Assembly (NCBI GenBank): GCA_049889775.1
Contig: JBMHCT010000010.1
Coordinates: 30,225 to 94,224 of the forward strand
Length of the DNA stretch: 64,000 nucleotides
DNA from: Jejuia sp049889775
Lineage (GTDB): Bacteria > Bacteroidota > Bacteroidia > Flavobacteriales > Flavobacteriaceae
Reading direction: 5' to 3'
Position 1 is the stretch's first letter. Each line of letters opens with the position of its first letter. The notes beneath the pieces are model-generated. The model had not been told where the DNA came from. It saw nothing but the letters and a program-made list of their open reading frames with translations, and did not search any database. Shown one piece after another: positions 1 to 7,827 of this stretch. The position numbers and the translations under genes were made by a program.

Positions 1-73
1 GTTTTTTATCATAAAAACTGTTTTCATCGTTATGAGCTAAAAGGTGTTTAATAAGTAGGCGTTTATTGATCAT
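1..73 (-). CDS. Partial N-terminus of probable AlbA_2/Schlafen-like ATP-binding protein
   Basis: Only the first 24 codons of a leftward gene are present; the rest lies beyond the left edge. Translation begins at the ATG at 73-71 and reads MINKRLLIKHLL, then a motif ENSFYDKK. This start resembles from memory a flavobacterial family of DNA-binding or ATP-binding proteins with an AlbA_2 (Schlafen-type) N-terminal domain, in which an E-x-x-x-x-E/D-K-type segment follows a short helix. The start lies 30 nt downstream of the SDR stop codon, so the two genes are probably cotranscribed. The family call rests on very few residues and is tentative. Confidence 0.45.
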   Translation of the reverse strand, partial: MINKRLLIKHLLAHNDENSFYDKK

Positions 74-103
74 AGCAACTTCCTGGGGAAACAGGAATCT
101 AAT

Positions 104-856
104 TTAAAATTCTTTTTTAACTGTGGTTGAATTAGCCTGCGCCGTACAAAACATCAAAACATCGGCAATATTAACATGCGGTGGTCTAGTAACCGCAAAA
201 AGAATAACTTCGGCTACATCTTTAGCCTGTAATGCTTTAAAACCTGTGTAAACCGAATCGGCTTCTTCCCCACCTTTAAAACGCACTTGAGAAAACTCAG
301 TTTCTACCAACCCAGGGTTTACTGCGCCTACTTTTATTCCAAACGGATTTAAATCAACACGCATACCTTCTGTAATGGCTAAAACCGCATGCTTACTGCC
401 ACAATACACATTACCTTTGGGATAAACTTCTTTGCCTGCAGAAGACCCAATGTTAATTATGTGTCCCGATTTGCGTTCGGTCATCTGCGGAATGATTGCC
501 TTACTCACATAAAGCAACCCCTTTACATTAATGTCCATCATCGCATCCCAATCATCCAAACTTCCTTCCTGTATGGGGTCTAAACCATGGGCATTACCAG
601 CATTATTAATTAAAATATCTATTTGCTTAAAATCTTTGGGTAATGAGGTAATGACATCGCGAGTGGCTTGTCGATCTCTTACATCAAAATTCAAAATATG
701 AACATCTGTTAATCGTTCCAAAGCTTCTTGAATTGTTTTTAATCGATTAAGTCGTCTACCACAGAGTATAAGCCTTATACCGTTTTTGGCAAATTCGTAG
801 GCTGTGGCTTCTCCGATACCACTTGTTGCTCCCGTAATGAATGCGGTTTTTTTCAT
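104..856 (-). CDS. SDR family NAD(P)-dependent oxidoreductase (YdfG-like)
   Basis: Classical short-chain dehydrogenase/reductase of 250 residues. The cofactor motif TGATSGIG is at 8-15, NNAG at 84-87, and the catalytic set is S138, Y151 and K155 (YCGSK). RR near 34-35 after the second strand suggests a preference for NADP(H). The PGLVETEF segment after the active site is typical of the YdfG group, whose members oxidise L-allo-threonine, serine and 3-hydroxy acids; the actual substrate cannot be read here. The protein should be a cytosolic Rossmann-fold enzyme. It is the first gene of a leftward unit with the partial gene at the window edge and is divergent from moxR. Confidence 0.9.
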   Translation of the reverse strand: MKKTAFITGATSGIGEATAYEFAKNGIRLILCGRRLNRLKTIQEALERLTDVHILNFDVRDRQATRDVITSLPKDFKQIDILINNAGNAHGLDPIQEGSLDDWDAMMDINVKGLLYVSKAIIPQMTERKSGHIINIGSSAGKEVYPKGNVYCGSKHAVLAITEGMRVDLNPFGIKVGAVNPGLVETEFSQVRFKGGEEADSVYTGFKALQAKDVAEVILFAVTRPPHVNIADVLMFCTAQANSTTVKKEF

Positions 857-973
857 TCTAGTTGATTTATTTCAGCTTAAAAATACCTAAAAGACTAGTA
901 TTTCCATTTTAATTATTTGGAGATTTATCTAATAGTTATTCACTACTTGGAACAATTAAGAAAACCTTATCAT

Positions 974-1030
974 AAAAATTGGTTAAAGTCAGGTGTCATA
1001 GTGTTTTCAGAATTTTTTTAACCAATTTTT
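974..1030. repeat. 14-bp perfect inverted repeat upstream of moxR
   Basis: AAAAATTGGTTAAA at 974-987 is the exact reverse complement of TTTAACCAATTTTT at 1017-1030, with a 29-nt spacer. It lies in the divergent region between the SDR gene and moxR, just upstream of a -7-like element at 1053-1061 (TACATTTTG, one base longer than consensus). It could be an operator for the bat operon or a long hairpin. Nothing else in the window shows its role. Confidence 0.5.
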
Positions 1031-1079
1031 AACAGGTTTAAAATAAAAATTTTACATTTTGCGATACTCAAAAAACGAG

Positions 1080-1107
1080 CTCAAAGTTTAAAGCTTAAAA
1101 CTTAAAA
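1080..1107 (+). repeat. Heptanucleotide array ending at the moxR start codon
   Basis: Four adjacent 7-nt units, CTCAAAG, TTTAAAG, CTTAAAA and CTTAAAA, fill 1080-1107 and end exactly where the ATG at 1108 begins. Comparable arrays precede three more genes of the same operon. Confidence 0.6.
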
Positions 1108-2112
1108 ATGATGTCAGAAACGAGTACTATTGATATTAAGTCTATAAACGAGAAAATTGAAAAAGAAAGTGCATTTGTAGATTTATTAACCTTAGAAATG
1201 AATAAGGTTATTGTTGGGCAAAAGCACATGGTAGAACGCCTACTTATTGGTCTTTTAGGACGCGGGCATATTTTATTAGAAGGTGTTCCAGGTTTAGCAA
1301 AAACGTTAGCAATTAATACGCTGGCGCAAGCGGTAGATGGAAGTTTTAGTAGAATTCAGTTTACACCAGATTTATTACCCGCTGATGTTACGGGTACTTT
1401 AATTTATAATATGAAGGAGAACGATTTCTCCATTAAAAAGGGGCCAATATTTGCCAATTTTGTTCTGGCAGATGAGATTAACAGGGCGCCAGCAAAAGTG
1501 CAGTCGGCACTTTTAGAAGCCATGCAGGAAAAGCAAGTTACTATTGGTGATGATACCTTCACTTTAGATAAACCATTTTTGGTTATGGCAACCCAAAACC
1601 CTGTAGAACAAGAAGGAACATATCCTTTGCCAGAAGCGCAGGTTGACCGTTTCATGTTGAAAACGGTTATTGATTATCCAAAACTTGAAGAGGAACAACT
1701 GATTATTCGAGCCAATTTAAAAGGTGCTTTCGAAAAAGTAAATCCTGTGGTGTCATTAAAGCAAATTTTATCGGCTCAAGATGTGGTGCGTGAGGTTTAC
1801 ATGGACGAAAAAATTGAGAAATACATTTTAGATATCATTTTCGCTACACGATATCCCGAAAAATATAGACTTACAGATTTAAAACCATTAATTTCTTTTG
1901 GAGCTTCGCCTCGTGGAAGTATCAATTTGGCTACTGCGGCTAAGTGTTACGCATTTATCAAACGTCGCGGCTATGTCATTCCAGAAGATATTCGTGCAGT
2001 TGTTTATGATGTGTTGCGTCACAGAATTGGTATTACGTATGAAGCTGAAGCTGAAAACGTAACATCTGTAGACATCATTAACAAAATTGTCAACGAGATA
2101 GAGGTTCCTTAA
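1108..2112 (+). CDS. moxR: MoxR family AAA+ ATPase
   Basis: AAA+ ATPase of 334 residues. Walker A GVPGLAKT is at 59-66, Walker B with the following motif LADEINRAP at 120-128, and a C-terminal AAA lid follows. MoxR proteins act as chaperone-like ATPases that work with VWA-domain partners, and the downstream DUF58, BatA and BatB proteins are such partners. It opens the eight-gene aerotolerance-type operon. A second Met codon directly follows the first (MM), so the start is uncertain by one codon. A heptamer array abuts the ATG. The protein should be cytosolic. Confidence 0.93.
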   Translation: MMSETSTIDIKSINEKIEKESAFVDLLTLEMNKVIVGQKHMVERLLIGLLGRGHILLEGVPGLAKTLAINTLAQAVDGSFSRIQFTPDLLPADVTGTLIYNMKENDFSIKKGPIFANFVLADEINRAPAKVQSALLEAMQEKQVTIGDDTFTLDKPFLVMATQNPVEQEGTYPLPEAQVDRFMLKTVIDYPKLEEEQLIIRANLKGAFEKVNPVVSLKQILSAQDVVREVYMDEKIEKYILDIIFATRYPEKYRLTDLKPLISFGASPRGSINLATAAKCYAFIKRRGYVIPEDIRAVVYDVLRHRIGITYEAEAENVTSVDIINKIVNEIEVP

Positions 2113-2154
2113 AAAGTTTACAGTGCGCGGTGGCAATAGGCAGTTGCTTACTCT

Positions 2155-2218
2155 ACTGAATACTAAAGACTCAACCATTTGATAACTGGAAACTGAGACT
2201 GAAAACTGTTTACTGAAT
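2155..2218 (+). repeat. ACTGNNN heptanucleotide array before the DUF58 gene
   Basis: Most of the 108-nt gap between moxR and the DUF58 gene has period 7. Units at 2155-2175 are ACTGAAT, ACTAAAG and ACTCAAC. After a break, 2185-2218 reads ACTGGAA, ACTGAG (6 nt), ACTGAAA, ACTGTTT and ACTGAAT. Two bases (AG) then separate the array from the ATG at 2221. Weaker complementary units (CAGT, GGCAGTT) occur at about 2121-2148. Confidence 0.65.
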
Positions 2219-2220
2219 AG

Positions 2221-3087
2221 ATGGATACTAAAGAATTACTAAAGAAAGTACGCAAAATTGAGATCAAGACAAGACGATTGTCTGATCATATTTTTGGAGG
2301 CGAATACCACTCTACCTTCAAAGGACGCGGTATGACCTTTAGTGAAGTGCGTCAATATCAGTTTGGGGACGATGTAAGAAGTATAGATTGGAATGTTACC
2401 GCACGCTACAATGAACCTTTTGTAAAAGTTTTTGAAGAAGAGCGAGAACTTACCATGATGCTTATGGTGGATATCTCAGGGTCTGAGCTATTTGGTACAG
2501 AGCAGCAATTTAAAAATGAGGTAGTCACTGAAATTGCGGCAACACTAGCATTTTCAGCAACACAAAACAATGATAAAATTGGTTTGATTTTATTTTCTGA
2601 CCAAATAGAATTATTTATCCCTCCAAAAAAAGGGCGCTCTCATGTATTACGAATTATTCGCGAGTTAATTGAGTTTGAACCAGAAAGTAAAAAAACAAAC
2701 ATTGCAGAAGCATTAAAGTTCTTAACCAATGTAATGAAGAAAAAGACAATCGTTTTTGTGTTGTCTGATTTTATTGCTGACGATTACGAGCGCACTATGA
2801 AAATTGTTTCTGGCAAACATGATGTAACCGGAATTAGAGTATACGATAAACGTGAGGAAGAAATTCCAAATCTTGGTATAGTACAAATGCAAGATGAAGA
2901 AACTGGCGAATTAATGTTGGTAAATACCACTTCTAAAAAAGTGAGAAACAACTACGCAAAATTCTATAGAGATAAGGTGAGCTATTATAAAGACACCTTT
3001 TCAAGATCTGGAGCAGGAACTATCGATTGTCGCGTAGACGAAAGTTATGTAAAAAAGTTGTTGGGGTATTTTAAACGAAGAGGATAA
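2221..3087 (+). CDS. DUF58 domain protein (VWA-like, bat operon)
   Basis: 288-residue DUF58 protein. The signature region DVRSIDWNVTARYNEP at 51-66 is followed by a VWA-like fold whose metal-site strand reads VDISGS (83-88). No membrane segment is apparent, so it is probably cytosolic or peripheral to the membrane. DUF58 proteins are regular partners of MoxR ATPases, and position 2 of the operon fits that pairing. The exact biochemical role of the family is not established. The start is the first ATG after the heptamer array. The next gene begins about 40 nt downstream, after another array. Confidence 0.88.
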   Translation: MDTKELLKKVRKIEIKTRRLSDHIFGGEYHSTFKGRGMTFSEVRQYQFGDDVRSIDWNVTARYNEPFVKVFEEERELTMMLMVDISGSELFGTEQQFKNEVVTEIAATLAFSATQNNDKIGLILFSDQIELFIPPKKGRSHVLRIIRELIEFEPESKKTNIAEALKFLTNVMKKKTIVFVLSDFIADDYERTMKIVSGKHDVTGIRVYDKREEEIPNLGIVQMQDEETGELMLVNTTSKKVRNNYAKFYRDKVSYYKDTFSRSGAGTIDCRVDESYVKKLLGYFKRRG

Positions 3088-3091
3088 CTAG

Positions 3092-3133
3092 TACGAAGTG
3101 TGAAGTTGGAAGTGTGAAGATTTAAGTATGAAA
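3092..3133 (+). repeat. NNNGAAG heptanucleotide array running into the start codon of the BatD-like gene
   Basis: Six units in perfect register: TACGAAG, TGTGAAG, TTGGAAG, TGTGAAG, ATTTAAG and TATGAAA. The last unit contains the ATG at 3128, so the repeat and the translation start share sequence. It fills the gap after the DUF58 stop codon at 3087. Confidence 0.7.
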
Positions 3134-4801
3134 ATAAGAATGTTTAGAAAATATAAGATAATGGTTAAGAGTGCTTCAAGATCCAAGCTTCAAGCTTCAA
3201 GCTTAATTCTGTCTTCTATCTTCTGTCTTCTATCATTTATTTCATTTTCCCAAGTCACCTCTTCGATCGATTCAACATCCATAAAAATAGGAGAGCAGAT
3301 CACCTTTAAAGTCGAAGTTGAAACTGACACTACAAATTTGGTCGTTTTTCCGGAAGGGCAAACCTTTGCACCTCTAGAAATGATAGAATCTTATGCGACA
3401 GACACGGTTAAGAAAAATGCAAAATTTAACCTTATTAAAAAGTATGGTTTAACGCAATTTGATTCTGGGGCATATACTATTCCTAGACAGAAAATTGTAG
3501 TTGGCGATAAGACCTTCTTTACAGATTCGCTAAAGGTTGAGGTGAATAATATTGTGGTCGATACCACAAAACAGGGGCTTTACGATATTAAACCCATAAT
3601 TGAAGTTAAAAAGCGTGGTGGTAATTGGTGGAAATACCTGCTTGTTACGCTCCTTATTCTAGGAATTGTAGCAGTACTTTTGTGGTGGTTTATTTGGCGC
3701 GAAAAGCCATTATCTGAAGATGAAAAAATAGCACTGTTACCGCCTTACGATCGTGCAAAATTAGCGCTTAAAAAACTGGACGAAAGTCATTATTTAGAAC
3801 ATGAGCAGTTAAAGGATTATTATTCTGAATTGACTTTAATCATTCGAAAATACCTCGACGAAAAAGTTTACGATCATTCGTTAGAAAGTACAACGGACGA
3901 ATTAATCAGTAAACTGCGTCTGCTAAAAGATGGTAATCAAATTGATTTAAGTACAGATACCATCAAAAACTTGGAAAGTATTTTAAGGCGAGCAGATTTG
4001 GTAAAGTTTGCCAAATCCTCTCCAGATGTTGCCTTAGCTGAACTAGATAGAAATACGATTGATACTGAAATAGATCATGTTAAAGAAGTGCTTCCAGAAC
4101 CATCAGAAGAAGAGAAGTTACTCAATGAGCAATACAGAGAGGAGCAAGAACGCAGACAAAAGCGTAAAAAAGTATGGTTAACAGTTGGTATAAGTGTGTT
4201 TTTGCTGATTGCTACCATTGCTGGATTCTCTTTTAAATATGGCTTTGACTACGTGAAGGATACCATCATCGGTCATGAAAGCAAGGAACTTTTAGAGGGC
4301 GAATGGGTAACCAGTCAATATGGGGTGCCTCCAATAACTATTTCAACGCCAAAAGTATTAAAGCGTTTTGAACTTCCGCTACCTGAAGAAGCGCAAGGTA
4401 AAGTTAAGGCGACTTCGTTTATGTATGGTACGCTTCTAGATGTATTTAGTGTTTTGGTAAATACTACCATTCTACCAAATGCCGGAGAGAATAAAATTGA
4501 TTTAAAAGAACTTTCGGAAAAGAGCATTGCAGGTATGGAGGCACAGGGCGCCAAAAACATTACGGTATTACGCGATAAGTTTACCACACCTAATGGTGCT
4601 CAAGGGTTAAAAACGTATGGCACGTTAACAGCGTCAGATCAAGTCATAAAAAAAGAGCAGTCTGGAAATTATGTGATGCTTCATTTTAATGCAGAAAATG
4701 TGGTGCAACAAATAATGATATCATATCCAGATGACACTTATGCCAAAGAAATGGTTGAAAGAATTTTGAATTCTATTGAACTTAAAACTCAGGAGTACTA
4801 A
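3128..4801 (+). CDS. BatD-like membrane protein with two TM segments
   Basis: 557-residue envelope protein. An N-terminal hydrophobic signal ends in SFISFSQ near residue 42. An extracytoplasmic beta-rich domain (about 43-165) resembles BatD oxygen-tolerance proteins. A TM segment follows at about 168-190, a helical cytoplasmic domain, a second TM at about 348-370, and a C-terminal domain of about 180 residues. ATG codons at 3128, 3140 and 3161 are all possible; the last would give a more normal signal peptide. The signal-peptide DNA is itself a ten-unit heptamer array. The stop overlaps the batA start by one base. A second BatD homologue is encoded at 7828. Confidence 0.75.
   Translation: MKIRMFRKYKIMVKSASRSKLQASSLILSSIFCLLSFISFSQVTSSIDSTSIKIGEQITFKVEVETDTTNLVVFPEGQTFAPLEMIESYATDTVKKNAKFNLIKKYGLTQFDSGAYTIPRQKIVVGDKTFFTDSLKVEVNNIVVDTTKQGLYDIKPIIEVKKRGGNWWKYLLVTLLILGIVAVLLWWFIWREKPLSEDEKIALLPPYDRAKLALKKLDESHYLEHEQLKDYYSELTLIIRKYLDEKVYDHSLESTTDELISKLRLLKDGNQIDLSTDTIKNLESILRRADLVKFAKSSPDVALAELDRNTIDTEIDHVKEVLPEPSEEEKLLNEQYREEQERRQKRKKVWLTVGISVFLLIATIAGFSFKYGFDYVKDTIIGHESKELLEGEWVTSQYGVPPITISTPKVLKRFELPLPEEAQGKVKATSFMYGTLLDVFSVLVNTTILPNAGENKIDLKELSEKSIAGMEAQGAKNITVLRDKFTTPNGAQGLKTYGTLTASDQVIKKEQSGNYVMLHFNAENVVQQIMISYPDDTYAKEMVERILNSIELKTQEY
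3171..3247 (+). repeat. Heptanucleotide array inside a signal-peptide coding region
   Basis: After GTGCTTC, ten 7-nt units follow in register from 3178: AAGATCC, AAGCTTC twice, AAGCTTA, ATTCTGT, CTTCTAT, CTTCTGT, CTTCTAT, CATTTAT and TTCATTT. They encode roughly residues 15-40 of the BatD-like protein, which form its hydrophobic signal sequence. Confidence 0.7.
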
Positions 4802-5808
4802 TGCTAGAAGGAATAGAGTTTTTAAATAAAGAGATGTTTTGGTTGTTGCTATTGCTTCCGTTGGCAATTATTTGGTACATATTCAAAAACAAAAAACAAA
4901 CTGCTGAATTAAAAATATCAAGTTTAAAAGGCTTTAAAATCACCAACTCCTGGTTGACTAAACTAAAACACGTGCTTTTTGTACTGCGCCTTTTGGCCTT
5001 GGGTTTATTGATTACGGCTCTGGCAAGACCTCAAACTGTGGATGTTTCAAGTAAAACCAAAACTACACGAGGTATAGATATTGTAATGGCTATAGATGTT
5101 TCTGCAAGTATGTTGGCGAAGGATTTAAAGCCCAATCGTTTAGAGGCACTTAAAAATGTAGCGTCGGAGTTTATCAAAGGGCGCCCTAATGATCGTATTG
5201 GTTTGGTAGAGTATGCTGGAGAAAGTTATACAAAAACTCCAATTACAAGTGATAAAGCCATTGTACTTCGTTCGTTAAGAAGCATAAAGTATAACACAAT
5301 TATTGAAGGAGGTACCGCAATTGGCATGGGGTTGGCAACATCGGTTAATCGTTTAAAGGATAGTAAAGCACAAAGTAAGGTTATTATTTTGTTGACAGAC
5401 GGTGTAAATAACACAGGTTTTATAGACCCGAGAACCGCAAGCGAATTGGCTGTGGAGTACGGTATAAAAACCTATACCATTGGTTTAGGAACAAATGGAA
5501 TGGCATTATCTCCAGTGGCGATTGATCCTAGGACTGGTCGTTTTCAATACGGAAGAATACAGGTTGAAATAGATGAGGCTTTATTAAAGGAAATAGCCGA
5601 AGCTACAGGTGGCAAATATTTTAGGGCTACCAACAACCAAAAGTTAGAAGAAATTTATAAAGAAATAAATAAGCTGGAGAAAACCGAAATTGAAGAGTTT
5701 AAGTTTTACAACTATGAAGAAAAGTACCGCCCTTTAGTAATATTGGCAGGCCTTTTGTTGCTTCTTGAATTGTTGTTGCGCTTTACAATTTTTAGAAGTT
5801 TTGTTTAA
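4801..5808 (+). CDS. batA: VWA domain membrane protein BatA
   Basis: 335 residues. N-terminal TM segments at about 11-28 and 57-75 precede a VWA domain with an intact metal-ion-dependent adhesion motif DVSAS (99-103), and a C-terminal TM lies at about 309-328. The VWA domain is placed between the two membrane anchors, as in BatA, first described in the Bacteroides aerotolerance operon. Its partners are expected to be BatB and the MoxR ATPase. The ATG overlaps the preceding stop codon (TAATG), showing translational coupling to the BatD-like gene. Confidence 0.92.
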   Translation: MLEGIEFLNKEMFWLLLLLPLAIIWYIFKNKKQTAELKISSLKGFKITNSWLTKLKHVLFVLRLLALGLLITALARPQTVDVSSKTKTTRGIDIVMAIDVSASMLAKDLKPNRLEALKNVASEFIKGRPNDRIGLVEYAGESYTKTPITSDKAIVLRSLRSIKYNTIIEGGTAIGMGLATSVNRLKDSKAQSKVIILLTDGVNNTGFIDPRTASELAVEYGIKTYTIGLGTNGMALSPVAIDPRTGRFQYGRIQVEIDEALLKEIAEATGGKYFRATNNQKLEEIYKEINKLEKTEIEEFKFYNYEEKYRPLVILAGLLLLLELLLRFTIFRSFV

Positions 5809-5822
5809 TATAATGAGCAGGA

Positions 5823-5856
5823 ACTGTTTATTGCTACTGCAAACTGAATACTGAAG
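5823..5856 (+). repeat. ACTGNNN heptanucleotide array before batB
   Basis: Units ACTGTTT, ATTGCT (6 nt), ACTGCAA, ACTGAAT and ACTGAAG occupy 5823-5856. As before the DUF58 gene, exactly two bases (AA) separate the last unit from the ATG (5859). Confidence 0.65.
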
Positions 5857-5858
5857 AA

Positions 5859-6896
5859 ATGTATCAATTAGATGAAAAAATATGGTTTTGGACGTTGGGA
5901 ATAATCCCCATCATCATACTGCTTTTTTTGGTACTTCAATTTTGGAAATACAGAACGCAAAAGAAGTTTGCAGACAAAGAATTACTAAAAAAACTAACAC
6001 CAGATAAGTCCGTTTTTAAGTCCGCTTTAAAAATTACAATGCTAAGTTTAGCGTTTTTGTGTTTAGCCATTGCTTTGGTAAATCCTAAAATTGGTACAAA
6101 GCTAGAAACTGTGAAACGTGAGGGTGTGGATATCGTTTTTGCGGTGGATGTTTCTAAAAGTATGTTGGCAGAAGATATAGCTCCTAACCGATTGGAAAAG
6201 GCCAAACAATTAGTCACCCAAATCATCAATAATTTGGCAAGTGATCGTGTTGGTATTATCGCCTATGCGGGTAAAGCATTTCCGCAGTTACCAATTACAA
6301 CAGATTATGCTTCGGCAAAAATGTTCTTAAATAACATGAATACCGATATGTTATCTTCACAGGGAACTGCCATAAATGAAGCCATAAAATTATCAAAAAC
6401 ATACTTTGATAATGATGAACAGACCAATAGGGTGCTTATTATAATTTCAGATGGAGAAGATCATAGTGAAGCCGCTATTGATGTAGCAGAAGAAGCTAAT
6501 GAAGAAGGTATTAGAATATTTACCATTGGTGTTGGAGATTTAAAAGGCGGCCCTATCCCATTAAAACGAAATGGAGTTGTAGTTAGCTACAAAAAGGATA
6601 ATCAAGGTGAAACTGTAATAACCAAATTGAATGAAGATACTTTAAAAGGAATAGCTTCCGAAGCAGCTGGTGCCTATATTAATGGTAAAATAACCAATGA
6701 TGTGGTTGAAAGTATTCGAGAGATTTTAAACAAGATGGATAAAACCGAATTTGAAGCGAAACAGTTTGCCGATTTTAAAGATCAGTTTCAATGGTTTTTA
6801 GGTTTTGGTATATTTTTCTTGTTTATAGATGTTTTCCTTTTAGAACGCAAAACAGCTTGGTTAAAGAAGTTGAACCTGTTTAATGAAAATTTATAG
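5859..6896 (+). CDS. batB: VWA domain membrane protein BatB
   Basis: 345-residue paralogue of BatA. It has TM segments at about 10-28 and 57-74, a VWA domain with the metal-site motif DVSKS (97-101), and a C-terminal TM at about 315-333. BatA and BatB are thought to form a membrane complex with BatC, BatD and BatE; the molecular function is unsettled. The ATG follows a heptamer array by two bases. A gap of about 75 nt separates it from batC. Confidence 0.92.
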   Translation: MYQLDEKIWFWTLGIIPIIILLFLVLQFWKYRTQKKFADKELLKKLTPDKSVFKSALKITMLSLAFLCLAIALVNPKIGTKLETVKREGVDIVFAVDVSKSMLAEDIAPNRLEKAKQLVTQIINNLASDRVGIIAYAGKAFPQLPITTDYASAKMFLNNMNTDMLSSQGTAINEAIKLSKTYFDNDEQTNRVLIIISDGEDHSEAAIDVAEEANEEGIRIFTIGVGDLKGGPIPLKRNGVVVSYKKDNQGETVITKLNEDTLKGIASEAAGAYINGKITNDVVESIREILNKMDKTEFEAKQFADFKDQFQWFLGFGIFFLFIDVFLLERKTAWLKKLNLFNENL

Positions 6897-6971
6897 AGTC
6901 TCTTTTTTATAATTTTTTTAACGTCATAAAAATGAGCATTTTATAATTTCGGAATAAGAAGTTAAGTAATC

Positions 6972-7808
6972 ATGAAACAGTTAATTATTTTAATTATATC
7001 GTGTTTTTCGCTTGTTGGATTTTCCCAAGAGGATAAGGAGCGATTGTTGGCTGAAAAAAAAGCCAATAATTATGTTTATGATGCGAATAAACTAGTGGAC
7101 GAGGATTTTATTGCGGCAGAGATGGAATATAGAAAGGCGCTGTCCAATCAATCAGACAATGTCGCTGGGATGTACAACCTTGGAAACTCATATTACCAGG
7201 AAGGTAATTTTGAAGAGGCATTATACAGACATCAACAAACAGCAAAATTAGCAACATCAAAAGATGCCAAACATAAAGCATTTCATAATATGGGGAATGT
7301 TCTTATGAAAAATAAAAAATGTAAGGAAGCTGTTGAAGCCTACAAAAGTGCACTGAGAAACAATCCCTCGGATGATGAGACGCGTTACAATTTAGCTTTA
7401 GCAAAGGAATGTGCGAAGCAACAGGAAGAGGAAAATAAGGACGACGAGAATAAGGAGGATAAAGATAACAGCGACGACAAAAAAGACGAAAACAAAGACA
7501 ATAAAGACGACAAAAAAGATAATCAGGAAAATAAAGACGGGAAAGATAAAGAAGACGAAAAGAAAGATGGAGAGGATAAAGAAGATAAGCAAGACGAGAA
7601 AAAGCCTGAGGATAAAAAAGAGGACAAAAATAAAGGAGATAAAGAAAAAGAAGACAAGCAAAAGCCACAACCAAAACCTGGACAGTTGTCTCCCCAACAA
7701 ATTAAAAGTTTGTTAGAGGCAATGAACAACCAAGAACAAAAAGTACAGGAAAAGATGAATGCAGAAAAGCAAAAAGGCATTAAAATAAAAACTGAAAAAG
7801 ATTGGTAG
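6972..7808 (+). CDS. batC: TPR protein BatC with a Lys/Asp/Glu-rich tail
   Basis: 278 residues. An N-terminal signal sequence ends near GFSQ (residue 19). Tetratricopeptide repeats at about 45-145 include GMYNLGNSYYQEGNFEEAL and a second copy around NMGNVLMKNKKCKEAV. Residues 148-235 are almost entirely K, D, E and N, and a short PxPGQLSPQQIKSLLEAM-type segment follows. BatC is a periplasmic TPR partner of BatA/BatB. The low-complexity tract is probably disordered and may vary in length between strains. Long open frames on both strands over this tract are compositional artefacts. Confidence 0.88.
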   Translation: MKQLIILIISCFSLVGFSQEDKERLLAEKKANNYVYDANKLVDEDFIAAEMEYRKALSNQSDNVAGMYNLGNSYYQEGNFEEALYRHQQTAKLATSKDAKHKAFHNMGNVLMKNKKCKEAVEAYKSALRNNPSDDETRYNLALAKECAKQQEEENKDDENKEDKDNSDDKKDENKDNKDDKKDNQENKDGKDKEDEKKDGEDKEDKQDEKKPEDKKEDKNKGDKEKEDKQKPQPKPGQLSPQQIKSLLEAMNNQEQKVQEKMNAEKQKGIKIKTEKDW

Positions 7809-7827
7809 TAGCTATTCAAAAGGATTA

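Noticed and set aside
1080..5856. Heptamer arrays as a CRISPR array
   Set aside because: Units are 7 nt with no spacers, and no cas gene is present.
7303..7819. Long alternative-frame ORFs on both strands in batC
   Set aside because: They result from the Lys/Asp/Glu-rich low-complexity tract; their products are biased runs without family resemblance.
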